From the NCBI RefSeq assembly GCF_021390595.1, contig NZ_JAJEJR010000003.1, positions 124,001 through 188,000 on the forward strand: DNA of 64,000 bases. Direction: 5' to 3'. The position numbers were made by a program, and so were the translations under genes. Position 1 is the stretch's first letter, and each line of letters starts with the position of its first letter. Below the pieces are notes generated by a model. That model saw only the letters and a list, made by a program, of their open reading frames with translations, was not told where the DNA came from and ran no database searches. The stretch is from Paraburkholderia sp. HP33-1 (lineage in GTDB: Bacteria > Pseudomonadota > Gammaproteobacteria > Burkholderiales > Burkholderiaceae). Shown here piece after piece: positions 50,702 through 60,012 of the stretch.

Positions 50702-52120
50702 CTACGCCGCGATCACCTTGCCCGGATTCAGGATATTGTGTGGATCGAGCGCGAGCTTGATCGCCTTCATCGCCGCAAGCTCGGCCGGCGAGCGTGACAA
50801 GCCGAGCACGCTCAGCTTCTCCTCGCCGATCCCATGCTCGGCCGACACCGAGCCGCCCATTTCCCCCGTGAGTTCATAGACGACCTGCTTGACGTCGGCG
50901 ACCGCGTCGTTGGTCCAGCCCGGCTCCTGCACCACCACGTGCAGATTGCCGTCACCGAGATGGCCGTACACGAGGATCGTCGCGTGTGGCCAGCGCGCGC
51001 GCAGGCGCTCGTCGCAACGCTGCGCGGCGTCGCCCGCCTGCGCGACCGCAAAGCTGATGTCGAACGAGATGCGCCCCGGTATCAGACGCGGATATTCGGC
51101 TGGCGCATCGCGAATCGCCCAGAACGCCGCGGCGTCCGCGTCCGATTGGGCGATCGCGGCATCGGCGATGACGCCGGCGTCGAGCATGTCGGCGAGGAAC
51201 TCCTCGAACGCCGCCGACTGCCGCTCCGGGTCCGCGCCGCAACTCTCGAGCAGTACGTAGTACGCGTGATCGCCCGCGAGCGGTACACGCAACTCGGGCA
51301 GGCGTTGCCGCACGAAGTCGCAATAGCTCGGCCACATCACCTCGAACGCGGACACGCCGGCCGGCAGGCGCTCCTGCGCACGGCCGAGCAGCGTGGTCAC
51401 GGCCGCGTAGTCCGGCATCCCGCACCATGCCGTTGATATCGCGCGCGGTTTGGCGCGCAGACGCAGCACCGCTCGCGTGATCACCGCGAGCGTCCCTTCG
51501 CTGCCCGTCAGCAGATTGCGCAGGTCGTAGCCGGTATTGTTCTTGATCATCTTGCGCTGAGCACCGATCACGCTGCCGTCGGCGAGCACCGCTTCGACGT
51601 CGAGCACCTGGTCGCGCATCATGCCGTAGCGGATCACGCGATTGCCGCCCGCGTTGGTCGCGATGTTGCCGCCGATCGTGCAACTGCCGCGCGCGCCGAG
51701 GTCGAGCGCGAACATGAAGCCGGCGCGATCGGCCGCTTCCTGCACGACCTGCAGCGGTGTGCCGGCGAGCACGGTCATCGTCGCGCTGACCGGATCGATC
51801 TCGACGACGCCGTTCATCCGCTCGACGCTCAGCGCGACTTCGCCGCCTAGCACGCAGGCACCGCCCGCGTGCCCGGTCATGCCGCCTTGCGTGACGACCG
51901 GCTGACGGAATTGATGGCAGATCCTGAGCGCGGTGGCGACCTGTTCCGTCGTGCGCGGACGGATCAGCGCGACCGGATCGGTCGATGGCGTGCCGCTCCA
52001 GTCCGTGAACTGCCGCCCGCCGAACTCGTCCGGCAGGCTCACGATGTCCGCGCCAAGCGCCGTGCGCAGCGCGGCGACGGCTTCGTTACCGCGGCTCGCC
52101 GCAGTCTGTTCGTGCTGCAT
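50702..52120 (-). CDS. FAD-linked 2-hydroxyacid dehydrogenase (GlcD/D-LDH-like)
   Basis: A 472-residue oxidoreductase with the PCMH-type FAD domain (PVALIRPRTTEQVATALRIC, VVTQGGMTGHAGGACVLGGE, GSCTIGGNIATNAGGNRVIR) and the C-terminal domain (YGHLGDGNLHVVVQEPGW, SAEHGIGEEKLSVL). This is the GlcD/D-lactate dehydrogenase group, which oxidises D-2-hydroxyacids and passes electrons to the respiratory chain. It overlaps by one base the FMN-dependent gene upstream, so D- and L-type hydroxyacid oxidation are coupled. Confidence 0.92.
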   Translation of the reverse strand: MQHEQTAASRGNEAVAALRTALGADIVSLPDEFGGRQFTDWSGTPSTDPVALIRPRTTEQVATALRICHQFRQPVVTQGGMTGHAGGACVLGGEVALSVERMNGVVEIDPVSATMTVLAGTPLQVVQEAADRAGFMFALDLGARGSCTIGGNIATNAGGNRVIRYGMMRDQVLDVEAVLADGSVIGAQRKMIKNNTGYDLRNLLTGSEGTLAVITRAVLRLRAKPRAISTAWCGMPDYAAVTTLLGRAQERLPAGVSAFEVMWPSYCDFVRQRLPELRVPLAGDHAYYVLLESCGADPERQSAAFEEFLADMLDAGVIADAAIAQSDADAAAFWAIRDAPAEYPRLIPGRISFDISFAVAQAGDAAQRCDERLRARWPHATILVYGHLGDGNLHVVVQEPGWTNDAVADVKQVVYELTGEMGGSVSAEHGIGEEKLSVLGLSRSPAELAAMKAIKLALDPHNILNPGKVIAA

Positions 52121-53397
52121 CAGATATCTCCAGTTCGGCAGGCGGGCAGAACCGCGGCCTGCGCCTGCCCCATTTGCATTTGTGTTGGCGATTCCGTTCG
52201 CGCCCGCGACAGCGGCGCCTCATGCCGCAGCCAGCGCAGATAACTGCGATCGAGCCCGGCAATATCGCTGCAGCCCAACAGCCCGAGCGCCCGGTCGATC
52301 TCGGTCTTCAGAATCTCGATGGCACGCTCGGCACCCGGCTGGCCGCCCGCGCTCAGACCGTAGGTGGTCGCGCGTCCGAGCAGCACCGCGTCGGCGCCCA
52401 GAGCGACCGCCTTCAGGATGTCGGAGCCACGACGAAAGCCACCGTCGAGCATCACGCAGAGTCTGCCGCCGACCTGCTCGACGACCTCGGGCAGCACGTC
52501 CATCGCCGATACCGCGCTGTCGAGTTGCCGCCCGCCGTGATTCGACAACACGATGCCATCGACACCGGCCTCCACGGCCCTCAGTGCATCCGGCGCACCG
52601 AGCACGCCTTTGACGATCAGCCGGTTCGGCCACAGATCGCGCAGCCATCGGATATCGTCCCACGATAGCGACGGGTCCAGTTGCTGTCCCAGCGTGATCG
52701 TCGCGCCCTTCACGCTGTCCTGCCCCGGCGGCAGCAGGTCGCCGAGATTCGCGAAGCGCGGCATGCCGTTCGGCCACAGCACGTTGGCCATCCAGCGCGG
52801 ATGGCGCAGCACGTCGAACTTGTTGCGCCAGTCGAGTTTCAACGGCTGGATGTAGTTGCGCAGATCCCATTCGCGCTTGCCGAACACCGCGCTATCCGTC
52901 GTGACGACCAGCGCCTCGATGCCCGCAGCCTTCGCGCGCTGCGCCAGTTTCGCGAGAAATTCGCGCGTACGGTACATGTAGACCTGCATCCACACGCGAC
53001 CGCCGGCGCGCCGCACGACCTCCTCCAGCGCGACCGTCGACACATTGCTCAGCACGAACGGAATGCCGGCCGCCGCCGCGGCACTGGCCAGCTTGACGTC
53101 GCCTTCGCGAAACATCAGTCCGCTATAGCCGGTTGGCCCGATCATGAACGGCGCCGCGCTGCGCTCGCCGAACAGCGTCACGCTCTGGTTGCGCCGCTCG
53201 ACGTTCACCAGCGTGCGCGGCAAAAAAGCGATTTCGCCGAACACATCGCGATTGCGGCGCAGCGTCGCTTCATCTTCGGCGCCGCCCTCGACATACTCGA
53301 AACAGAAATTCGGCAGGCGCTTGCGCGCCATCGCGCGCAGATCGTCGATGCCGTGCGCGCGCTTCAAGTCGCGGCCTGAATATAGGCGGCGTTCCAA
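52120..53397 (-). CDS. FMN-dependent alpha-hydroxyacid dehydrogenase (LldD-like)
   Basis: The 425-residue protein is of the L-lactate dehydrogenase/glycolate oxidase family. FMN-site segments are GPTGYSGLMFREGDVKLASA, LIVKGVLGAPDALRAVEAGV and GIVLSNHGGRQLDSAVSAMD, the last with the catalytic His, and LDGGFRRGSDILKAVALGAD. It oxidises an L-2-hydroxyacid. It lies 60 bases downstream of uxaA and may belong to the same operon, but the reason for this pairing is not clear. Confidence 0.92.
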   Translation of the reverse strand: MERRLYSGRDLKRAHGIDDLRAMARKRLPNFCFEYVEGGAEDEATLRRNRDVFGEIAFLPRTLVNVERRNQSVTLFGERSAAPFMIGPTGYSGLMFREGDVKLASAAAAAGIPFVLSNVSTVALEEVVRRAGGRVWMQVYMYRTREFLAKLAQRAKAAGIEALVVTTDSAVFGKREWDLRNYIQPLKLDWRNKFDVLRHPRWMANVLWPNGMPRFANLGDLLPPGQDSVKGATITLGQQLDPSLSWDDIRWLRDLWPNRLIVKGVLGAPDALRAVEAGVDGIVLSNHGGRQLDSAVSAMDVLPEVVEQVGGRLCVMLDGGFRRGSDILKAVALGADAVLLGRATTYGLSAGGQPGAERAIEILKTEIDRALGLLGCSDIAGLDRSYLRWLRHEAPLSRARTESPTQMQMGQAQAAVLPACRTGDI

Positions 53398-53457
53398 TTG
53401 CAGCCTCCAGTGCGTGATCTATGTAGTTATTCAGTCGTGTCGCTGCCATGCACCGGC

Positions 53458-55005
53458 TCAGGTCACCACGCCGACCTGCCACGGCACGAATTCGCTCTGC
53501 CCATAGCCGTGCAGTTCGCTCTTCGTGCGCGTGCCGGACGCACAGTCGAGCATCATGCGGAAGATCGCTTCGCCGAGTTCATCGATGCTCGCGCTGCCAT
53601 CGATCACGCCACCGCAATTGATATCGATGTCGTCCTCCTGACGCTGCCACAACGCGGTGTTGGTCGCCAGCTTCAGCGACGGCGACGGCGCGCAGCCATA
53701 AGCGGAGCCGCGCCCGGTCGTGAAGCAGATCAGGTTCGCGCCCGAGGCGACTTGCCCCGTCGCCGACACCGGGTCGTAGCCCGGCGAATCCATGAAGACG
53801 AAGCCCTTCGCCGCGATCGGCTGCGCGTATTCGTAGACGTCGACCAGATTCGTCGTGCCGCCCTTCGCGACCGCGCCGAGCGATTTTTCGAGGATCGTCG
53901 TCAGGCCGCCCACCTTGTTGCCCGCCGATGGGTTGTTGTCCATCGCGCCGCCATTGCGCGCGCAATAGTCCTGCCACCACGCGATGCGCGCGAGCAGTTT
54001 CTCGCCGACCGCCGCGCTCGTCGCGCGGCGCGTCAGCAGATGCTCGGCGCCATAGATCTCGGGCGTTTCCGACAGGATCGCCGTGCCGCCATGCCGCACG
54101 AGCCGATCGACCGCGGCGCCGAGCGCGGGATTGGCGGAGATGCCCGAGTAGCCGTCCGACCCGCCGCACTGCAGACCGACGCATAGATGTGAGGCCGGCA
54201 CCGGCGCACGCTGCACGCGGTTCGCGTCGGCGAGCATCTCGCGCACCATCGCAATGCCGCGCTCGATCGTCTTGCGCGTGCCGCCGCTGTCCTGGATCGT
54301 GAAGCTGCGCAGTTTCTTCGTGCTGGCGTCGAGGCCGCCCGCCGCGAGCACGCCGTCGATCTGGTTCGTCTCGCAGCCGAGCCCGACGAACAGCACCGAC
54401 GCGAAGTTCGGATGCACCGCGTAACCGGCGAGCGTGCGGCGCAGGATCGCAATCCCCTCGCCCTGCATGTCGATGCCGCAGCCGAGTCCGTGCGTCAATG
54501 CGATCACGCCGTCGACGTTAGGGTAGTCGGCGAGCGCGTTGGGATGCACGTCGCGGCGGAAATGATCGGCGATCGCGCGCGCGACCGTGGCCGAGCAGTT
54601 CACGCTCGTCAGGATGCCGATGTAATTACGCGTCGCGATCCGTCCATCGTCGCGACGAATGCCCATGAAATGCGCCGGGTCGTCGACATAGACCGTCGGC
54701 CGCGCATCGACACCGAACGCGTGCTCCCGGGCGAACTCGGACATGCCGAGATTGTGCGTGTGAACATGCTGGCCGCGCGCGATCGCCTCACGCGCGACGC
54801 CGATGATCTGGTTGTAGCGCTTGACCGGCTCGCCTTTCGCGATGTCGCGCGTCGCGACCTTGTGCCCCGGTGGAATCAGCCCGGCGACGACCAGTTGTTC
54901 CGCGTCGATGCGCGTGCCCGGCAACAACTGCCGGGTCGCGATGATGACGTCGTCGCCGGGATGCAGGCGGATGATCGCGGACGCGACGCTAGCTTGAGTC
55001 GACAT
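53458..55005 (-). CDS. uxaA: Altronate dehydratase
   Basis: The 515-residue protein has the small N-terminal SAF domain (IRLHPGDDVIIATRQLLPGT, ATRDIAKGEPVKRYNQIIGV) and the large UxaA/GarD catalytic domain (FMGIRRDDGRIATRNYIGIL, GLGCETNQIDGVL, GLQCGGSDGYSGISANPALG, TTGRGSAYGCAPSPSLKLAT). It dehydrates D-altronate to 2-keto-3-deoxygluconate with a metal ion. The neighbours encode the two upstream steps of the same route, which favours altronate over galactarate. Confidence 0.92.
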   Translation of the reverse strand: MSTQASVASAIIRLHPGDDVIIATRQLLPGTRIDAEQLVVAGLIPPGHKVATRDIAKGEPVKRYNQIIGVAREAIARGQHVHTHNLGMSEFAREHAFGVDARPTVYVDDPAHFMGIRRDDGRIATRNYIGILTSVNCSATVARAIADHFRRDVHPNALADYPNVDGVIALTHGLGCGIDMQGEGIAILRRTLAGYAVHPNFASVLFVGLGCETNQIDGVLAAGGLDASTKKLRSFTIQDSGGTRKTIERGIAMVREMLADANRVQRAPVPASHLCVGLQCGGSDGYSGISANPALGAAVDRLVRHGGTAILSETPEIYGAEHLLTRRATSAAVGEKLLARIAWWQDYCARNGGAMDNNPSAGNKVGGLTTILEKSLGAVAKGGTTNLVDVYEYAQPIAAKGFVFMDSPGYDPVSATGQVASGANLICFTTGRGSAYGCAPSPSLKLATNTALWQRQEDDIDINCGGVIDGSASIDELGEAIFRMMLDCASGTRTKSELHGYGQSEFVPWQVGVVT

Positions 55006-55053
55006 GAAGAGCCTCGAAAGCAGGGTTATTCAAAAGCGTTGAAACAGAATACG

Positions 55054-56337
55054 TCACACCGTGGAGCGGGCGCCCTCCGGCAAATCGCGACTGTCCGACT
55101 CCAGCGACAGCGGCTCGATGCGCCCCACGATGACAAGATAGCTGAACGCACCAAGAAAGCAGAAACCGCCCGCCACAACGAGCGGAATCGTGAACGAGCC
55201 CTTGGTCATGGCGACCATCACGCCGGTGAACGTGGTAATCACGATCCCCGCCAGATTCGACGCGAAGTTCTGGATGCCGCCGATCGATGCGACATGGCGC
55301 GGCGTCGGCGCGACGTCGCAGGGCAACGACCAGATGCTCGCCGCGGCGAACGCGAGGCTGCCATAGGCGATGCCGAAGAACGCGAGCATCAGATAGGTGT
55401 TCTCCGTGAACGCCGACAGCGTGATCACCGACGACAACAGCATGCCACCGACCATACAGGTCTTGCGCGCGGCCGTCAGGCTCCAGCCGCGCCGGAACAG
55501 CGCGTCGGACACATAGCCGCCGAGCCAGCCGCCTGGAATCGCGATCAGCGCCGGAATCATGCCGAGCGTGCCGAGCGATTTCAGCGAGAAGCCGCGCGTC
55601 TGCACGAGATAGCTCGGAAACCACGTGATGAAGAAGTAGATCACGAAGTTCAGACAGAAGAAGCCGAGCATCATCCCCCACAGTGTGCGGTGACGAAACA
55701 GCGACGCCCACGTCACGTTCTTGCCTCCTCTTGCATGAGCCGCTGGCGCAGCGTCGCGTGTGGTTTCCATCGCGTCATGCGTGGGATTGCGATAAATCAC
55801 GAACCAGCCGACGATCCACACCGCGCCGAGCAAGCCGGTGAGGATAAAAGCCGCCTTCCAGCCGAGCGTGCCGATGATCAGCGCGACCACGGGAATCGAC
55901 AGCGCGGAGCCGACCCGCGAGCCGCTATCGAAGATACTCGTTGCGAGTGCACGCTCCCTGGACTGGAACCATTGACTGACGAGCTTCGTACAGGACGGAT
56001 ACGCGCCCGCCTCGCCGACGCCGAGCAACAGCCGGCAGCCGAACATCCCCGCGACGCTGGTCGTGACCGCGGTGGCCGCGGTAAACACCGACCACCATCC
56101 GACCGCGAGCGGCAGCGCGATGCGCGCGCCGACACGATCGACGAACCAGCCGAACGGCATCTGCATCAACGCGTAGGTCCAGAAGAAGCCGCTCAGGATG
56201 AAGCCCATCTCGGCGGGGCCGATGCCGAGCGCCTTTTCGATTTGCGGAGCGGCGACCGCGAGATTCGCACGATCGATGTAATTCACGGCGATCGCGAGAA
56301 AGCACAGAAAAATCACTACCCAACGCATCTTCTTCAT
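55054..56337 (-). CDS. MFS transporter for a sugar acid
   Basis: A 427-residue transporter with 12 predicted helices of the anion:cation symporter family. Cues are VVIFLCFLAIAVNYIDRANL, FVDRVGARIALPLAVGWWS and LLLGVGEAGAYPSCTKLVSQ. ExuT, GudP and LgoT belong here and bring hexuronates or hexonates in with protons. The position between the uxaB-like and uxaA genes suggests L-galactonate or a hexuronate. The ATG at 56337 has AGGAGGAG upstream; the much longer open frame is not coding. Confidence 0.92.
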   Translation of the reverse strand: MKKMRWVVIFLCFLAIAVNYIDRANLAVAAPQIEKALGIGPAEMGFILSGFFWTYALMQMPFGWFVDRVGARIALPLAVGWWSVFTAATAVTTSVAGMFGCRLLLGVGEAGAYPSCTKLVSQWFQSRERALATSIFDSGSRVGSALSIPVVALIIGTLGWKAAFILTGLLGAVWIVGWFVIYRNPTHDAMETTRDAAPAAHARGGKNVTWASLFRHRTLWGMMLGFFCLNFVIYFFITWFPSYLVQTRGFSLKSLGTLGMIPALIAIPGGWLGGYVSDALFRRGWSLTAARKTCMVGGMLLSSVITLSAFTENTYLMLAFFGIAYGSLAFAAASIWSLPCDVAPTPRHVASIGGIQNFASNLAGIVITTFTGVMVAMTKGSFTIPLVVAGGFCFLGAFSYLVIVGRIEPLSLESDSRDLPEGARSTV

Positions 56338-56363
56338 GAAACTGTCTCCTCCTTGGCTGGCAT

Positions 56364-57512
56364 CTATTTGATGAACCACGCGGCAAGCGCCGCGTTCAGA
56401 CGCGGTTGCTCGACCTGCACGCCAAGCTCGCGCGCGAGCTCGATCAGCGGCTTGAAACGCCGCTGCTTTTTTTGCTCGTGATTGCGCGCGATATCGGCGA
56501 GGCGATGATCGAGGAACGGGTTTTCGAAACGTTCGCGCACGTCGTCGAGATAGACGCGCGCGGCACTGCCCTGACCGAGCGCATCGAAGACCGGCAGCAC
56601 CTCGTCGCGCCATAGCGATTCGAGATCGGCACGCAACAGCGGATCGCGCATTGCGTGCAGCACGTTCTCGTCCGGATCGCGTGCGTCGGCCTGCCAGCGC
56701 TCGGCAAGCCACGTATGACCGAGATTGAGCAGCAGCAGCTTCAGGCGCTCGTAGTGCAACAGGTCGTCGGTGACGATCATCGCTTCGTGTTCGCACGGCA
56801 GCACCATGCCGGCACGCCGCTCGATCGCCCACAACGCGTAGGGTTCGGCAACCGCGCCGACCGGCCGGATCGGCTCGGACACGATGCGGTCCACCAGCGA
56901 ATTGACCCAGATGCACGTGTGCTCGATATAGCGCACGAATTCGGACCCCGCGCCCCAGCCACGCGCGATATCGGCGACGAGGCCACGCAGCGTGTCGCCG
57001 TTGCCCGATACGAGTTCGCACGGCAGCAGCGTCAGCGGCGGGGCGCCGGCTTTGAAGCGCGCATGCAGCAGCACCACGAGCTTCGCCGCGAAGCCACGCG
57101 GCACGCTTGCCGCGTTGCGCAGTAGCTCGGCGGTGTCGTCGGCGAAACACTCGTAGCCTCGGTCGCCGGTGTTCGAGATCACGACTCGCGCATCGCGCGC
57201 GAAGCGCTCGACCACCGTCGGCCAATCGGTATTCGCGTTCAATGCCTCGGTGATCGCGTGACATCCCGTGGTCGTATCGATCACCGTTTCGCGGCGCACG
57301 CCGCGGATGCGCACGTCGTACTGCCCGTGCGCGCGCAATGCATCGATGCGCGCGAGGCTCTCGGGATTGGCCGTCGTCTGCACGACGGTGACGTGGCCTA
57401 GCGCGCGGCCCGCATCGAGTGCCTCCGAGACGAACAGATCGGCGTGCGCCTGCAGAAAGCGGCTCGTGCCAAATTGAAGAATCGGGTTGCCTATCGTCCG
57501 CATCGTCCGCAT
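56364..57512 (-). CDS. Tagaturonate/fructuronate reductase-like (mannitol dehydrogenase family)
   Basis: The 382-residue protein is of the polyol dehydrogenase family (ILQFGTSRFLQAHADLFVSE, LTLLPCELVSGNGDTLRGLV, EHTCIWVNSLVDRIVSEP, LLLLNLGHTWLAERW with the catalytic Lys region before it). It is shorter than E. coli UxaB (about 480). In this operon it most likely reduces tagaturonate to altronate with NADH. Its start lies in a 9-base tandem repeat, so the ATG at 57503 is an equal alternative. It is 20 bases from the dehydrogenase gene upstream. Confidence 0.85.
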   Translation of the reverse strand: MRTMRTIGNPILQFGTSRFLQAHADLFVSEALDAGRALGHVTVVQTTANPESLARIDALRAHGQYDVRIRGVRRETVIDTTTGCHAITEALNANTDWPTVVERFARDARVVISNTGDRGYECFADDTAELLRNAASVPRGFAAKLVVLLHARFKAGAPPLTLLPCELVSGNGDTLRGLVADIARGWGAGSEFVRYIEHTCIWVNSLVDRIVSEPIRPVGAVAEPYALWAIERRAGMVLPCEHEAMIVTDDLLHYERLKLLLLNLGHTWLAERWQADARDPDENVLHAMRDPLLRADLESLWRDEVLPVFDALGQGSAARVYLDDVRERFENPFLDHRLADIARNHEQKKQRRFKPLIELARELGVQVEQPRLNAALAAWFIK

Positions 57513-57519
57513 CGTCCGT
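57493..57519. repeat. Three 9-base tandem units at a start codon
   Basis: ATCGTCCGC occurs three times in a row (the last unit ends in T). On the reverse strand each unit encodes Met-Arg-Thr, giving two possible start codons in frame. Gain or loss of units would change the N-terminus by three residues without a frameshift. Confidence 0.7.
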
Positions 57520-57532
57520 TGCCCCCGCTCGC

Positions 57533-58555
57533 TCAGCAGGCGACCAGCGCCTTGATGACGCCGGCATCCGGTTTCAGCAGCCTGGGAAACTCGCTCGGCA
57601 GATTGCCGAGTTCGACCAGATGCGTATTGAGCGCCGCCGTCGGAATCTTGCCCGCGCGCATCGCGGCGAGCACCGTTTCGAAGTCGGCGACGGTCGCATT
57701 GCGGCTCGCGAGCAAGGTCGTTTCGCGCTTGTGAAACTCGGGATCGGCAAACGAAATGCGCTCGGTGACGATCGACACCAGCACGTACTTGCCGCCATGC
57801 GCGACGAACTGCAGCCCGCGCTCCATCGCCTTCACGTTGCCGGTGGCGTCGAACACCACGTCGAAGAATTCGTTATCGGTCAACGCGGCGAGTTCGGCGG
57901 CATCGGTCGCGGCGTTGGTGGTGTCGAGCAGCACCGTGTGATCCGCCTGCAACGCGCCGGCGCACACCGACAAGCGATCCGCGCGGCCATCGAGCACGCT
58001 TACCTCGGTGCCGCGCAGCTTCGCGAAGATCGTCGCGGCCATGCCGATAGGACCGGCCCCGACGACCAGCACGCGCTGCGCAGCCTGCACGTCGGCGCGT
58101 GCGACCGCGTGTGCGCCGATCGCGAGAAACTCGAGCATCGCGGCTTCGTCGAGCGTCACGCCGTCGGCCTTGAAGACGAACGCCTGCGGCACCGCGAGGT
58201 ACTCGGTCATGCCGCCGTCGGTATGGACGCCTAGCACGCGGATGTTCACGCAGCAATTGCCCTTGCCCGCGCGGCAGGCCACGCAGCGCCCGCACGACAG
58301 ATACGGCATCACGTACACCTGATCTCCGCTCTTGACGCGCGCGCCGGCCGGCGCCGCTTCGACGATGCCGGCAAGCTCGTGCCCCATCACACGCGGATAC
58401 GACAGATACGGCTGATTGCCGGTGAAGATATGGAAGTCGGTACCACAGATGCCGACTCGCCGGATGCGGATCAGCACGTCGTCGGGGCCGGGGTTGGGCA
58501 TCGCACGTTCGGCGAGCGCGAGCTGGCCGGGTTGTTCGCAAATGACTGTCTTCAT
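57533..58555 (-). CDS. L-galactonate 5-dehydrogenase-like zinc dehydrogenase
   Basis: A 340-residue zinc-dependent dehydrogenase, the same length as E. coli LgoD. Matching landmarks are VGICGTDFHIFTGNQPYLSY, PRVMGHELAG, four Cys in CGRCVACRAGKGNCC, the loop VLVVGAGPIGMAA and SFADPEFHKRETTLLASRNA. LgoD oxidises L-galactonate to D-tagaturonate with NAD. This is the first gene of a six-gene operon running to 50702, with a FadR-type regulator divergent from it. Substrate call is inferred from similarity and context. Confidence 0.88.
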   Translation of the reverse strand: MKTVICEQPGQLALAERAMPNPGPDDVLIRIRRVGICGTDFHIFTGNQPYLSYPRVMGHELAGIVEAAPAGARVKSGDQVYVMPYLSCGRCVACRAGKGNCCVNIRVLGVHTDGGMTEYLAVPQAFVFKADGVTLDEAAMLEFLAIGAHAVARADVQAAQRVLVVGAGPIGMAATIFAKLRGTEVSVLDGRADRLSVCAGALQADHTVLLDTTNAATDAAELAALTDNEFFDVVFDATGNVKAMERGLQFVAHGGKYVLVSIVTERISFADPEFHKRETTLLASRNATVADFETVLAAMRAGKIPTAALNTHLVELGNLPSEFPRLLKPDAGVIKALVAC

Positions 58556-58672
58556 CGTCGTGGAGGAATTGATCGGGTATCGGGATGCGAAGCGAACCGG
58601 AAGGCGACTCGTCGAGCGCCAATCCGGCCTTACCAATTTGCAAAAATAACGGCACATGCGATACTGGTCAAG

Positions 58673-58691
58673 CCAATTTACGAGAAATTGG
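58673..58691. promoter_or_regulatory. Operator between lgoD-like and GntR genes
   Basis: CCAATTT-ACGAG-AAATTGG is a perfect 7-base inverted repeat. A further half, TACCAATTTG, is at 58631-58640. These resemble the ACCAATTT half-sites bound by the ExuR/UxuR GntR regulators, and the FadR-type gene starts 110 bases away. Confidence 0.65.
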
Positions 58692-58801
58692 GGAAACCCG
58701 CAGGCTGCCCGAGGGCCACGGTTTGCGCACCGGGCGCTTCGATCTACAATCGGCGCTCGCCTTATCGGGCTTGCACAAGCTCTATCGCCGGAATACGTTT
58801 C

Positions 58802-59512
58802 GTGACCGCCAAACCTGCCGACACTCGCCGTCTCTATCTTCAGATCGCGGAAAAACTGCGCGATCTGATCGCTCAGCCGGACTTCGCGCCGAACGGCCGC
58901 CTGCCGCCCGAGCGCGCGCTGGCGGAGACACTCGGCGTGTCGCGGCCGTCGGTGCGCGAAGCACTGGTCGCGCTCGAACTGGAAGGGCTCGTCGAGATTC
59001 GCATGGGCTCGGGCGTCTATCTGTGCGCGGCGCCGTCCGTGCAGAGCGGTGCGTCGCTGTCGCAGGCAGAACTCGGCGACAGCCTGCTCGACATCCTCGG
59101 CGCGCGCTGCCTGATCGAAGGCTCGATCGTCGCGAGCGTCGCGCCGTTCTGCAAACCGAAAGACCTGAAGATGCTGCGCGCCATCTACAACGAGATGCAG
59201 CGCGAAGTGAAGGCCGGCAGAATTCCGGTCGCGTCCGATCGTGCGTTCCATCTCGCGATCGCGCAGATGTCCGGCAACGAAGTGCTCGTGCGCACCGTCA
59301 GCTCGCTATTCGATGCGCGGCATAGTCCGCTGTCGGAAAAGCTGCGCGGCCACTTCGAAAACGAAACGACGTGGGGTGCTGTGCCCGATGAACATCTCGT
59401 GATTCTCGAAGCGCTGGAAGCGCATGACGCGATTCAGGCGCAGGCGGCGATGCAGCGTCATTTGAAGCTGTCGTTGGAGCGGGTGATTGCGGGGGGGCAG
59501 CGGGCGACTTAG
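58802..59512 (+). CDS. GntR/FadR-family regulator
   Basis: The 236-residue protein has the GntR winged helix (LPPERALAETLGVSRPSVRE, ALVALELEGLVEIRMGSGVY) and a C-terminal FCD domain with metal-binding residues (DRAFHLAIAQMSGNEVLVRT, PDEHLVILEALEAHDAIQAQ). It is divergent from the hexonate operon and is its probable repressor, released by a sugar acid. The GTG at 58802 is chosen because homology begins right after it; the frame is open far upstream over the promoter. Confidence 0.9.
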   Translation: MTAKPADTRRLYLQIAEKLRDLIAQPDFAPNGRLPPERALAETLGVSRPSVREALVALELEGLVEIRMGSGVYLCAAPSVQSGASLSQAELGDSLLDILGARCLIEGSIVASVAPFCKPKDLKMLRAIYNEMQREVKAGRIPVASDRAFHLAIAQMSGNEVLVRTVSSLFDARHSPLSEKLRGHFENETTWGAVPDEHLVILEALEAHDAIQAQAAMQRHLKLSLERVIAGGQRAT

Positions 59513-59563
59513 AACCGCTTGCACAAGCTGGACATCAAGCCGTGGACGCCACATCTTGGCGAC

Positions 59564-59689
59564 ATGGCGAAACGAAAAATCAGCAACGAATTGTGGGGGG
59601 CGCTTAACCATTGGTTCCGGTATTCGAACCATCCCCCAAAGGCGGTCGACGGCGTACGGTTCACGACCGCCCTGCGCTGAACGGTATCG
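59564..59689 (+). pseudogene. IS5-family transposase N-terminal remnant
   Basis: The frame starts MAKRKISNELWGAL, the usual N-terminus of this IS5-group transposase. One base is missing near 59610, and the next frame continues PLVPVFEPSPKGGRRRTVHD, then RPALNGI. Homology then stops. No inverted repeats were seen. The stretch to 59817 shows nothing else. Confidence 0.75.
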
Positions 59690-59817
59690 CCACTACAGAC
59701 GGTCACACTTTTCCGAAGCAGTCGCTCAAGCACCGTCAACCGCGTGTTGTTTCAGTTGTGAGCGATCAATCATTGACGCCGTCTCGAACCGCGAGGCATG
59801 TCAAGGTGGACTTAATG

Positions 59818-60012
59818 TCAGTCGGCGTTCCGTTGCGGCACTGTCCCGTAGGAAGTGTTTGTCGGCAAGCCGTACTGGCAAGGTATTTCGTTGGCAGATA
59901 CCCACCGGGCAGATGTTGGCAGAGCTTCAGCGCCCGAGTCGTTTTGCGTGCCTGCCTGTGCAAGCGCGGAGATCGCACATAGAGAAAACAGTAATGTTGC
60001 AAATCGCTTCAT
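59818..60012 (-). CDS. Small secreted protein, hypothetical
   Basis: A 64-residue frame with a convincing signal peptide (MKRFATLLFSLCAISALAQA) and a short polar mature part (GTQNDSGAEALPTSARWVSA, then EIPCQYGLPTN). There is no strong ribosome site. It might be the stub of a longer protein. No family recognised. Bases 60013-60299 hold an open forward frame (LTDRGQNFASLLCYWSFCYF) that I cannot assign. Confidence 0.45.
   Translation of the reverse strand: MKRFATLLFSLCAISALAQAGTQNDSGAEALPTSARWVSANEIPCQYGLPTNTSYGTVPQRNAD

Noticed and set aside
54412-56481. 689-codon forward frame
   Set aside because: It lies antisense to uxaA and the MFS gene, is full of Arg, Asp and His, and has no domain.
56338-57567. 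Upstream extension of the MFS frame
   Set aside because: It is antisense-like noise within the UxaB-like gene; the MFS start has its own ribosome site.
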